This document shows, piece by piece, positions 44,461-55,489 of a stretch of 64,000 nt of DNA. The position numbers and the translations under genes are program-made. The first letter of the stretch is position 1; every line of letters starts with the position of its first letter. Source of the DNA: Cycas panzhihuaensis. Lineage: Eukaryota; Cycadophyta. Location: positions 172,305,741-172,369,740 of the forward strand of contig CM041465.1 of assembly GCA_023213395.1 (NCBI GenBank), written 5' to 3'. The notes under the pieces were generated by a model, which was not told the origin of the DNA, searched no databases, and saw only the letters and a program-made list of their open reading frames with translations.

Positions 44461-46340
44461 AAAAGCAACCATGTCCACATCTCACATATTAACAACTCCT
44501 AATTTTTCCAAACCATTTATGATTGAATGCGATGCATCTGGACTTGGGATAGGGGCAGTTCTCTTACAAGAAGACTGGCCCTTCATATACGAAAGTAGGA
44601 AGCTTAACAATCGAGAACATCTCAAACCAATTTATGAAAAAGAAATGTTGGCAATTATGCATACCATACATTGATGGCAACAATATCTTGTAAGTAACAA
44701 GTTCATAGTCAAAACTAATCATGATAGTTTGAAATATTTCCTTATCCACATATCACTTTCCGATAAACAACAAAAGTGGGTGAGCAAACTCTAGACCTTT
44801 GATTTTTTGCTTCTCAAAAGGGGAAAGCAGAACATGATTATTAATGCATTGTCCAAGATTCCAGCTGAAAGGTTTGGAGAAAGTCCACCCACCTTGTGCA
44901 ACATGGCAATAATCACACCCAAATGGATTAAAGAGCTAGTTCATGGTTATAAAAATGACATTTATTCTCAAGAAGCCTTGCGAGAGATCAAAAAAGGGAA
45001 CAATACCAAGTATAATCTATAGGGAGAATTAATTTTAAGAAAAGAAAAGATACTAGTTCTAATAGCATCTGCCATCAAATTAGAAATTTTAGAGGAAGCA
45101 CATTGCTTGGCGATAGGAGGACACACTAGCATCGACAAAACTTATTGATAGATTCAGGACATCTTTTTTTTGGAAAAGAACGAAAGTTGAAATTTACGAA
45201 TTCGCATTTGAATGTAATGTTTACCAAAGAAACAAAAGCAAATTTGAAAATCCCAAGGTTACTCCAGCCACTACCAATATCGGAGCAAAAATAGAAAGAA
45301 ATATCCATGAATTTTATCAATGGGTTACCTAAATCATAAGGGAAGAATGCCATTCCTGTGGTTGTAGATCATTTGACAAAATATGTTCATTTTTGGTGAA
45401 TGCAGACAACTGCCAAGCCTAATCAAATAATAGAGATATTCATCAAAGAAATTTACCGTCTCCACAGCTTCCCAAAAGTAATTGTCAACGACTAAAATCC
45501 AAAGTTTACAAGCAACTTTTGGCAGGACTTACTCAAAATCGCAGACAGCAAACTAAACATGAGTACAACATATCATCCACAAATTGGGGGGCAAATTGAG
45601 GTTGTCAATAAATGTCTACAAGGATATTTGCAAAACTTCACTGCTAATAAACAACACCAATGGCATATATGGCTTCATTTGGCTAAATGGTGGTATAAAA
45701 CCATGTACCATATTACCACCAAGATGACACCATTTCAAGCCCTGTATGGTTTTGAACCACCATCACTTCTCAAATGCACATGAACATCCAAAGTCCATAT
45801 GGTACAAGAGCAACAACAACAGATGCAGCACATTCTGGAAATTTAAAGGATAATCTAAATTTGGCCAGAAATAAAATGAACCAATAAGTTGATCTGCATA
45901 GAACAGAACAAACTTTTGCGGCAGGGGATTGGGTATTTCTTCACCTTCAACCACACAAGCAAACCGGCTTAAAACAATCGGGCCAATACAAACTACAACC
46001 TAAATTCTTTGGGCCCTACAAAATTCTAGGCAAAATGGGGTAAGTAGCATACTAATTAGAACTTCCTCCTACCAGTCACATCCACAATACATTTCATGTT
46101 CCTTGCATCAAGCAAAAACTTGGGGAAGGTGTCTTGCCTTAGTCATACCTACCTATATTGGACAACGAAGGAAATTTTGTAGTATAGCCAGAACGAATTC
46201 TATAGGTGTGCACCAAAAGACTTCGCTCCAAAGAAATCAAGGAATATCTTATCAAATGGAAGGTAGGGGATAACAATGACGCCACTTGGGAAACAGAAAA
46301 TGGCTTCAGTAATATCCACACTTAATTATGCGTTGAGGGT
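44461..46340 (+). pseudogene. Gypsy L RNase H, integrase and chromodomain-like tail
   Basis: RNase H: KPFMIECDASGLGIGAVLLQ, YEKEMLAIMHTIH, INALSKI. Integrase: ILEEAHCLAIGGHTSIDKTY, a badly decayed zinc domain, FHPQ-type STTYHPQIGGQIEVVNKCLQ with the Glu kept. Tail: KFFGPYKILGKMG, then RLRSKEIKEYLIKWKVGDN and DATWETENGF, a clear chromodomain-like end as in chromoviral integrases. Confidence 0.88.
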
Positions 46341-46349
46341 AAAGCACGC

Positions 46350-46955
46350 TTTTAAGGGAAGGGACTTGTAGCATTCCAAATATTTTGGAAGGTTGTTTGG
46401 ACAATCTCCTGATGAGCAAAAAAATCGACTACCATGAAGACATTTAAGTACCTATTTTCATAGGAGTTTCTGGCCAACTTCATATACCTGTTAAAAATAG
46501 TTTTTATAACTTTTTTGGTTGACTTCCTTCTATAGATTTTAGCCGCCTATTAAAGGGTGGTTATGGGCCTCATTTGGATCATCAAGAGGAAGAGCTTCAA
46601 CTACTGTAATTTCGGCCTCAGGCCAGCAATTATGGAGGGCACCTTGTCTCGAAGAGGGACCACATATTTCAGCAGAACTTGTAGGCGTAGTTGGTAACTT
46701 GTATCTATTCTATTAGCTAACTTTTCATGCATTTTACTTTCTGAAATTGAGATATTATTCAGTGGTTGTTGTTCATTATCTATTGCTACAATTTTCCTTC
46801 TTGCTAGTATATCTGTGGATTGTTGTTCATTTTTGGGAGTCTTCTAGTCATAAATCCTATAGACGAAGCTATAAGACTGTTACATTTTGTTTGTCTCACA
46901 CTGTGCACTGTCCTCGAGTAAGTGTTCAGTCATATTCTAATCTTTATTTTCGCTT
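46350..46955 (+). repeat. Purine tract and 3' LTR of gypsy L
   Basis: AAGGGAAGGGA (46354-46364) precedes TGTAGCATTCC at 46367. The LTR carries a CCAAATATTTTGG palindrome near its start and the gypsy signature at 46613-46660 (GGCCTCAGGCC, then GGAGGGCACCTTGTCTCGAAGAGGG). The right end near 46955 (CGCTTACA) is a guess. Confidence 0.7.
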
Positions 46956-46974
46956 ACAAAAATAGGATTAGCCT

Positions 46975-48060
46975 TCAAATTAGGCACATACAAATCATTC
47001 TCCAAGTATTGTCTCTCACCATTTAGCATGATGAATGCTACTTTTCAAACCCCCACAACCTATACATCAATGTCATCTCTAATGGTGACCACCTAATTCA
47101 CTTCCCACATTTAGTTAAACCATTCTAACCTGCTAGCCATGCGTTGATACACTAGAATCAATGAACTAGATTTCTTGCGTATCAAACCTCATTTTATATG
47201 TAGCAACGAAGAGTCATTTTGCTATTTCAACAAGTGCATTCTCTATTGCATTTGTCATGTGATCTCACTATCCATATGGATGTTGTTGTAGTTGTTGCTT
47301 CTATTGTTGGGATTACTATTGAGGCTATTTTTGGCATTATTGTCGTTACCATTCCCAATAGTCCTCCTTTATGCACTCCAACTTTCCACAATGAAAGCAT
47401 TTAGGCATATACTATCGCTTTGATCCTCTTGGTTTTCCCTTCCAAATTGTAAGCTCAAAAATGGTAATTTTCCTTTGAATGTATGACTTTCTGCCCTTTC
47501 ATCTAGATGCCAATGCTCCAAATGACTCATCATGGATGTCCTTCAATTTCTGCTCATGAACTAGAAGCAGAGATTCCAATGAATCGATTGTCAAAGTAAG
47601 TAGTTTATTTGAAAGTCTCAATGTAGTAAAATTTTCATATTGAGCTAGTAGACTCCTCAAGATGCAGGTAATGATTTATGAACCAGGTACTATCTCTCCT
47701 ATAGTCATCAATTGATCTTGAAGGGATTTCACATGTCAAATATGTTCAACCATGGTACCTATTTTCTTTAGATTGTAAAGTTGACTCTATAGGTTCAGGG
47801 CCTTGCATCATCCTTATGTTCAAATAGGATGACGACAATGTCCCACATCTGCTTAGATGTAGTGGCACCTTTAATGTTCATAATGACGCTACACTTATTG
47901 ACAAACTAAGAAACCCAAATTTAATCTGCATCTTAACTTCATATGCCTCATTGAAATCAATATTTGTGTGCAATTTGCTTTTGAAAGCAATGATTTTTAC
48001 TATGTTTTTACCCATTGAAAAATTATCAACATACTTCCATAAATCATTAAAACGAAAAAA
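46975..48060 (-). pseudogene. Copia O gag and protease remnant
   Basis: On the minus strand, a gag stretch near 47780-48060 (FNDLWKYVDNF, SKLHTNIDFNEAYEVKMQ, SKQMWDIVVILFEHKDDA) leads to a zinc knuckle near 47360-47415 (KCFHCGKLECIKEDYW, His displaced). The protease opens with a D-S-S-type remnant near 47155. Pol after this is missing; gypsy L's LTR adjoins. Confidence 0.65.
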
Positions 48061-49100
48061 ACTAAAACTTTAATGTTTCCAGGGAGCACAATTTTTAAAA
48101 CTAGTTAATTTTTAATGTTATTTTAAAGGTGATGAAATGTTGATTTAAAGGGAAACAAGTATCTTCAACCCGTTTAAGATTGTTCCTTTGAAAACCGAAC
48201 GAGTTTCTTTAAAATGTTCTATAGCGTCTCCCATTTAACGATATTACTTTTAAGTGTCTTCTTGACAATGTTCAAAGATCTGTTTGAAAATAGATCTTAA
48301 AGGGAGCGCTTCTACTTCAAGATGAGTGACTTCTACCTAAAATGTCGCATGAATACTTGCTGATCACTACTAAAAATGACCCCTACATCATGCATATATC
48401 TAGCATTTTGAAAATAGGAATCATTCACAGTTCAAAGATGAAAGTAAAACATTGGTTGACCACATAAATTTGTTTGCACACCTGAATTTTTCAAGCTAAA
48501 AACAAACTAAAAAATTGAGACAATTGTCATTAAGTATCAAACACACATAATTCTGTTAAACCTTATGTTTAAATGTTAAGTTAATGTACTTTTATTTTTC
48601 ATGTAATATATGCACTTTTGGAGTGGAGTTCCCAAAATAAGATAACTAACTGTACCGATATCACTAATGTAAAATCACCAAATAATACACATCAATTAGC
48701 TGACTAGGAAACAAGGTGCCAAGTCCATTGTTATTCTAGGGGGAATCATGATGATTATAGTAGAATTGATGGCATTTTCAATATAAATACATTCATCTCT
48801 AAACATGTGAATGATATTGCTCTGATACTATGTCATGCTAGCACACACTACAGTGTCTCGATATTAACATTACATTGGGCATTTAGGAAAATCTACACTC
48901 AACAAGAAAGCATCCACCACTAGAATAAATCTTGTTGCAAGATTCCAAATCAACAACAGTACAACGGTGCATGCTAGGCCAGCTTCAGGCCGACTTATTG
49001 TGCAATAACACATACATCATTTTCAATGGCTTATTTTTTCTGCATTGTTCCATGTTTTGCACTTTATGCCAAACATAGTCTTGGTTTTAAATGCTAAATT
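48061..49100 (-). repeat. Leader, primer-binding site and 5' LTR of copia O
   Basis: GCTCTGATACTA at 48819-48830 is the initiator-Met type site with one change on the minus strand. The LTR begins TGTCATGCTAGCAC at 48831 and extends to an undefined point near 49100. The leader 48061-48818 contains a fragment of an unrelated LTR (48554). Confidence 0.55.
48554..48622 (+). repeat. Fragment of an E/F-type LTR end
   Basis: TGTTAAACCTTATGTTTA and the following ~50 bp match the start of the E LTR as read on the minus strand (complement of about 13958-14027). The match ends near 48622. Confidence 0.7.
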
Positions 49101-49413
49101 ATAGTATCTAATTTAGAAAATTAAACCTTTACACTATCAACTTACAACTAAGTGAATAATTAAATGAATCTGTGCTCAATGCTATAGGAAATTCAGTTTT
49201 ACTTATTTTTTATGCTCTTATGCAGTTCTTGTTATCATTGGTGTTGGAATATTGCCAGGCAAGCAAGTGTAAATTGTAAGGATATCAAGCATGCCCATCA
49301 TATACTCTTGCCTTAAACACAGGTTCTTCACTTCACTCCTACATCATTGAGCTACTGGAGCATCCTGTCAAATTTACAATGTCTAACAATGCAGTGGGGC
49401 AGCCTTAACTCAC

Positions 49414-49572
49414 CGTTAACAGTGCAGAAAGAAGCCTTGAATCAATTTCAACAGGAGGCTTGGTCAAAGATTCTCCTTTTTTATTCTTTCTTGAAATATA
49501 TTTTGATTTATCACTAGATGCTTTCCCATTCTTTTCAATTTTTTCTCCTTCATTATCCTCAGATATAAGCAC
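49414..49572 (-). CDS. NOC1/Mak21/CEBPZ-like protein, exon (53 codons)
   Basis: The 159-bp exon encodes VLISEDNEGEKIEKNGKASS, a lysine-rich low-complexity part (KSKYISRKNKKG), then VEIDSRLLSALLT. The D-S-R-L-L-S-A-L-L-T end is the conserved block that precedes GVNRAFPY in plant NOC1 proteins; the charged insert before it is variable in the family. The acceptor is CTATTTCCAG|GTG and the donor is ACG|GTGAGTTAAG; phase 0 at both ends. It is the most 5' exon in the window; upstream exons (towards higher coordinates) were not recognised, so the preceding intron exceeds 14.4 kb if the gene is intact. Confidence 0.88.
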
Positions 49573-49721
49573 CTGGAAATAGAAGCACCACAATCAACAA
49601 ATGCTTCAACAAGAATAACCAACCAATATATAACCTTATAATGTCTAAAAGATTCTAAAGCTGTAGAATGAAAATTTTAAATAAATAAAGAAATAAAAGA
49701 AAGATATATACATATATAAAC

Positions 49722-49739
49722 ACACACACTCACACACAT

Positions 49740-49807
<68 letters not shown>
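49722..49807 (+). repeat. Compound microsatellite (CA)n(CATA)n(TA)n
   Basis: ACACACAC, then repeated CATA units, then about 24 TA dinucleotides. Confidence 0.95.
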
Positions 49808-49809
<2 letters not shown>

Positions 49810-52134
49810 AGTAATTAATCCAGTCTATTTTGTCTCATGTATCTGTGTGTGCATGTGCATCTTGGGCTTTGTAAAACAAAAGTATGTAATAGTCACATTG
49901 CAAGATACTTCAGCCTCCCAAAATCTTGCACAGACCAGCATACTGAATTGTTCAAACTACTTGGTGATATTGGCATACTCCTTTGTGTTCAACGAGGAGA
50001 TGTGGAATCAGAAGCAAGCAAGGAAGGAACACTTGCCTGGATTTAAAACACTACCCAAAACGCTATCTTGAAGATCAGATTTCTATATGCCAGATGTAAG
50101 AGGTAGCTCAGCTCACATATCTGAAATATATGAGAAGGAAATGGAAATGACCTAATAAACCCTAGAAGAATAGGCTTTGCTTAATGTACAGAAACAACTA
50201 GGAGAATTTTGAAGAAAATGTGCCACCGAAAATCCCAGCATACAAGGACATCAGCACGAAACACAAAAAGCTTTTTGAAGAAGAATGTCAAGATGAGAAA
50301 GAGCAAGGAAACCTCCCATACCAGGCAGCTAAAAGACCATCAATAAGGCAGAACAAATGGCTTAATGGAGGCTCAAGAAAACGGCATCTAAGGTCCAGTG
50401 GGAGCAGACAACACATCCCTCATTGAATTTAACATGTATAACCAAACCTCCTAATTTATTTATGTTGTCTGCACACATTTGGCTGTAGAACAATCTGTGA
50501 AAATATCTTGTTTCTAAAAATACTTAAAGCTCATTAGGATTCAGCTTCAAATTTGACAAGAATCTTGATGATACATCATATGTTACAAAATTGTATTGCA
50601 TCATCATGAGCAACAGTGAACACTAGGGCATTCAAATTTTCAAATGCCACTGACAATAACAATTATTATTCTGCACAAAAAAATCCATAAAGACACAAGC
50701 AATTATATGACACCCCCTATCCATGGCATCCAAGCTGCATTAAAAGCGTTTTATGTATGCAACCTCACAAATCACAATCACAAATAATATTAAAAACTTT
50801 TTATTACAGCAATCAACAGGCATTAGCCAGTGCAGCAAGAGCAACTTCCACCCCCTATTTATAGAGCTGTTTTTCATCCAAAACAACACAAACTTCTTTG
50901 GGAAGCGAGCAGCTGTGTTTTGGCAGTATTTTCCAGCAAAAGTGGCACACTATTTTCATGGAGTGCAGCTGTTTAACACACAGTTTTCCAGCCAGAAGGG
51001 GGCAGATCCAATGGCTTAGGCAGACAAACAGCATCTAGTTGATGCATGTGGGTTGTGAAAGACTCTCTAAGATTTGGCATCAAACTCTTGCCTGGGCTGC
51101 CAAACTGTCTATCTGACATGCTTTCTGTTAAGTTCATCTGTTGCAACTAAAACTCAGCATCAAATGATTTGGTGGCAAGAAAAGTAAGAGGGAGATTAGT
51201 TTGCATCATTGGTTAATTCACTCATAAGGGGGTGCTCTTGATTTTAAAATTTCCAGAGACGTGACATTATTTTGGGGCGACAGTGCTGGCTAAGAGAGAC
51301 ACATATATCAATTGTTGACTACAGATTGTTCAACTGTGTCGCATCTGTAGACAACACCTTGACAAATGTTCTAACATCTTGACACAAAGTTTCACATCCA
51401 ACTCTAAATGTTTTGCGATACAAAATTGGAGTTCTTGATATGCTATTTGAACAGAAGAAAGAATCTCCTCACATAATCGGCTTTTCCTTTGTAGACATTG
51501 TTGAAAGAGTTCACACATACCTTGCATCAGTATTTAAATATGTAGCCAATCCAGTTTGAATCGGAGGATGAACATATCAATTGTCAATCACGTATTGTGA
51601 AACTTTTTCATATGAGCCACTTACTAATAACCAACCGTGACGTGAGCAATAGAAATAGAAATAATATAAATGTCAACATGGGATCAAAAGCAGGCTACAG
51701 AACAATGTGTCAATTGACAGATCTAACAAACAATAAGGGTGCCTAATGCATCCCCAAAACCTGTATGCATGCAAACTGGCACATGTGCACTTGAAACGAT
51801 CAAGAACGGATTAATCAGCCAAAACAGGCCAAAAAACAGCCAAATCAAGCCCTAAAATGGCCAGAGAGGTCCTAGTAACAGCCAAAACAGTTGCAGGAAC
51901 AATTGACACAGTTGCAAGCCTGTTAAACAACTCCTTGGAAACCATTCTCAGTCTACCGTAGAATGGGAATGGTTCCCAAGGAACAAGAACAGCAAGAAGG
52001 GAACAGTTCTCTGGCAGCATAATGATTACGATGGAAAGAGGCCGTGCAGACGTACAAAAATTATGCATTTTACCAAAATGTAGTTAAGTTTTATTATGAA
52101 AGGTCAAAAGTGACTTTGGAACAGTTGTGACTTT
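49808..52134. other. Intron sequence, nothing recognised
   Basis: Several short open frames (for example 49837-50046, 50220-50426, 51330-51527) show no domain and no splice-compatible match to the NOC1 family. Low-copy intron sequence or very old repeat. Confidence 0.4.
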
Positions 52135-52400
52135 TTGGGCAAAATGTTGTAAAATAGGGTATAAATAGAGCATTCTCACCCTGACTTCGGTGTAAGAGCC
52201 AAGTTAGCGGAACATAGGCAACATTCTCTAGTGTGAAAGCCAAGTTACTGGGTCATAGGCAATGTTCTCTAGTGTGGGAACCCAGCATTCAAGCATACCC
52301 ATATGTGAGACATTCCGCAGCATTGTGTCTGGTTATTGATTAATGAAATATTGAGTTAGAAAAACTTGTGTATTCTTGCATATGCTCGTATCAAGTGTTT
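52135..52400 (+). repeat. LTR-like segment with TATA box and repeated units
   Basis: GTATAAATAGAGC at about 52160-52172 is a good TATA box. It is followed by tandem copies of (T)TCTCTAGTGTG(A/G)(A/G)A near 52225 and 52265, with AGCCAAGTTA strings, similar to the units at 60-195. No partner LTR or primer-binding site is convincing. Confidence 0.4.
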
Positions 52401-53178
52401 CCATATGTTGTATTTATGAGTATGGAGGAGTCTGAGGGGGGTGAGTGCATGCTTAAAGATCAATGGACCCTAGTTGTTGTCATGATGGCAACTTTTAACT
52501 AAACCACAATAGCCAGGAAACCTTCGAATACCACCCAAGAAGCCTTTGAGCAGTGAAATTCTAGAGTCAAGCCGTCAATAGGCAATATGTTGAGCCATGG
52601 AGAGTAAATTACAATGGGTGCATAAGCGAAACATGTGGCCAGGAGGTGGGACAAGATATAAGTCCATCGAAGCGACAAAGGGAAGTGGATTATTAACATT
52701 ACAAACTACTAAAAGTGAAAAAAGCACTACCGTAGTAGAAGCAACCCCTAGAACAAATAAGGCAACATATTTAATCCTAAAGGGACATTGACAAAGGATA
52801 AGGAGAAACCCGAAGGAAAGCTCAATGTGCCCAAGTAATAATGAGAATAAGGAAAAGGAAGGCCCTGAGGCAATTTGGGAGAATAATTTCAAAAGGAAAT
52901 AATTCAATGCACCGCCAAAGCCAAGGGACAGTACATTTTTTACTCAAACACTAGTAGCCATTCAGATATCACGTTTAAAGGGGACAATACATGTGGAAAC
53001 ACCAAGGAATAACTTGTTGTTTAGAGAAAGTGAGGAGATAACATTAGAGTCAAAAGTTGTCACAAAAGGCTATCCACACAACAATTGTTAGTACACCACA
53101 GGCTAAGAGACCTTTGCAAATGGTGTCGTCAAAGGACTACAACCAAAGTGCTTTTAACCATCTAACATTTGATGGATC
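52401..53178. other. Unassigned sequence before copia K
   Basis: A weak plus frame (52597-52791) has no recognised domain. The segment ends at the LTR start of K. Confidence 0.35.
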
Positions 53179-53627
53179 TGTTAGAAATAATGTGCATTCC
53201 CACTTCATGTACATTTAAGTTCATTTGTAGTTTCATTAGAATATTTTCCCACATAGAATATTCTTAGTGAGAATATTCTTGGTGAGAATATGCTTAGTCG
53301 ATGTCTTCAATAAAGTGATTATTAGATGTCAAAGATACTTGAGTCAATAAATGAGGTAGTTTGAACCCACCATATTTTATGGGAGTGTTTGAATAGTTGA
53401 AACTACCTCCTATGTTTAAAACCATTGTAAATCTATATATATATATATATATATATAATTGTGTGTGTGTCTGTGTCTGTGTCTGTGTGCGCATGTGTGT
53501 TGTATTAATTCACTTTTACTTAATGAGAATTTAGGAAAGTTGAGACATATTAGCGTATTGTCACTTCTTACCCTTTTGTGCATGTGCATTCTGTTATATG
53601 TCTATCTTTTATCCACTCATTCTGACA
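53179..53627 (+). repeat. 5' LTR of copia K
   Basis: 449 bp, TGTTAGAAATAATG to CATTCTGACA. It contains an (AT)n-(GT)n-(CTGTGT)n microsatellite at about 53435-53505 that the related lone LTR at 42614 lacks. Confidence 0.88.
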
Positions 53628-53640
53628 TGGTATCAGAGCC
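53628..53640 (+). other. Primer-binding site of copia K
   Basis: TGGTATCAGAGCC, exact initiator-Met type, abutting the LTR end. Confidence 0.95.
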
Positions 53641-54679
53641 AGGTTGCTCTTATGACTCCTCTGTCTGAGCTTCTAATGCTGTCTAGAATTCCCAACTCTT
53701 GCCCTGATTTTAGAATTTCTGTCACTAATTAATTAATAAGTATATAAGTGGCTATCCACCTTCTTGCAAAGTGAATATAGATGTCTGCTTCTGTATTGCT
53801 ACAAGAATCTATCCTGCTCTATTCTACCAGCACCTTTGAAGGTCAACAGTCAAGCAGTTGTTTGCCATTGGATGCGCCACTATCTGGCTTATGTGACCTT
53901 GTCTTCATTAAGACATAAGTTGTCCGCTATCTCCTGAAGTGCATCCATCACACACTTATTAGAGGGGAGTCGCTCCTATTAGTCATTCGTACTTCTTGCA
54001 GGAGCCACTTGAAGTTATTACTTTGGCGTCGTTGTTTTCAGAAGCCACCCTACTCTTAGTCTCCATTTCGTCGTTGCCTGGTCATACTCCTTTGTGTGAC
54101 CTACGTTGGAGTCTATCACCAACACAGACGGACAAGAGCTGCATGTTGACTACCGACGGACGGGAGCCGCACAACAGCCGCCATACGGGACAATCACCAT
54201 ACGGAGCAGTCGCCGGACAGGAGATGCCACACGACAGCCGCCATATGGAGTAGCTACCGAACCAGAGCCGCCTATCAACAATCACAAGTCGAAAAAGATT
54301 TGCAACTCATTTTTAAAAAAAAAATATTATTCTAATGTTTATAACCTTACGTTATAAACATTAGTATATTCTCTAGAATATACTCACTTTAATATTATTC
54401 TATTTCTATAATTTACCAAATTTAATTGAGAAGAAATTTTATCTTTTTGAGTATATAATTTTGTAAGATTTCAAAGAAAAATATTTCTTTTTGAAAAATA
54501 CTATTTTATCAACTATCAGTCATATATTGAGGATTTAATTCATTATTACATGTAAATCCTCTTTGTACTTTGAAGAGTATTTATTCACCTACTTGGTGGT
54601 CACTAAGTAACATTAAATACTCATATTTGCAGTAGTATAAATACATTCTTAAATAATTTCCTTAGTTGCAAAAATCATT
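53641..54679 (+). other. Leader of copia K
   Basis: About 1 kb, non-coding. From 54119 to 54260 it is GC- and CpG-rich with repeated GACGGAC, CGCCATACGG and ACAGCCGCCATA strings, in contrast to the AT-rich remainder. Confidence 0.6.
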
Positions 54680-55489
54680 ATGGCTTCTGTGAATATTTCA
54701 GGTTGTATTTTGCTCGATTCACAGAAGTTAGATGGAAAGAATTATGTAACGTGGAAATTTAAAATTTCCAACATTTTAGCCTTACATAGGCTTATGGAGA
54801 TTGTAGATGGAAAGGACAAAACGCTTGAAGCTGACTCAATTGATGACATCGAAGAAGCGGCATGGTATGACATGAATCAAAGGGCATTAGGCATCATCAA
54901 TTTATCTGTGACTGATGAATTAATCACTCATCTTCAAGGGAAGACATTAGCATCAAATGCATGGAAAACTCTTAGAGATTTATTTGAAACCAAAAATGAA
55001 ACAAGAGTCTTGTATCTTAGAAATTTGCTTTACTCATGTAAAATTTCAAATAATGACTCTATCACTTCACATTTGCAAAAACTGAAAGAGATAAAAGAAA
55101 AGCTTGTTGAAGTAGGCAAAGTCATACAAGATAAAGAACTTGTAAGCATAACATTGAATAGCTTACATGAAGGCTTCCACATATTTGTGACAAGCTTATG
55201 TCTTACTAGCCGACCTAAACCTCTAACCTTTGAGGAATTAGGTGGCTTATTATTGCAAGAAGAACAATGTATGGGCTTCTATGATCATGGTGGTAGCAAC
55301 ACTATTGTATTTGCATCAAAGTTCAAGAAGAAACCTCCAAATTATGGTCTAAAACAACAATCACAAGGAAGCACCAATATGCAAAAACCAAAATGTGATG
55401 TTTGTAAGTATTGCAACAAGAAAAGACTTTTAGAGAAGCAATATTGGAAAAAGAAGGCTAACAAGAAGAAGAGCACTCCTGCTTTATAA
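54680..55489 (+). CDS. Copia K gag (intact 269-codon ORF)
   Basis: The ATG at 54680 opens a full gag of normal copia length. It starts with ILLDSQKLDGKNYVTWKFKI, the LxGxNYxxWK motif, continues with the UBN2-type core (AWKTLRDLFETKNETRVLYL, SITLNSLHEGFHIF, LTFEELGGLLLQEEQ), and ends in a basic tail with CKYCNKKRLLEKQYWKK, a zinc knuckle that has lost its His and last Cys. The product would form the virus-like particle. The uninterrupted frame contrasts with the broken pol, but the damaged knuckle suggests it is not functional. Confidence 0.88.
   Translation: MASVNISGCILLDSQKLDGKNYVTWKFKISNILALHRLMEIVDGKDKTLEADSIDDIEEAAWYDMNQRALGIINLSVTDELITHLQGKTLASNAWKTLRDLFETKNETRVLYLRNLLYSCKISNNDSITSHLQKLKEIKEKLVEVGKVIQDKELVSITLNSLHEGFHIFVTSLCLTSRPKPLTFEELGGLLLQEEQCMGFYDHGGSNTIVFASKFKKKPPNYGLKQQSQGSTNMQKPKCDVCKYCNKKRLLEKQYWKKKANKKKSTPAL

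Larger units (their letters stand above)
42962..46955 (+). mobile_element. Gypsy L, 5' truncated, with 3' LTR
   Basis: Starts inside the gag-protease linker (ISLQAIT near 43000) directly after the lone LTR, and proceeds through protease, RT, RNase H, integrase, chromodomain-like tail, purine tract and LTR on the plus strand. Same family as H, in opposite orientation. Confidence 0.88.
33835..49413 (-). other. 15.6-kb intron of the NOC1-like gene
   Basis: Bounded by donor ACG|GTGAGT at 49413 and acceptor TTTTGCAG at 33835. It holds copia F, gypsy H and L, a lone LTR, copia O and an unrecognised ORF remnant. Removing it joins LLT to GVN in phase 0. Confidence 0.85.

Noticed and set aside
51330-51527. 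Minus ORF of 65 codons in the upstream intron, considered as a 5' exon
   Set aside because: Composition and motifs do not match the helical repeats expected before the charged segment of NOC1.
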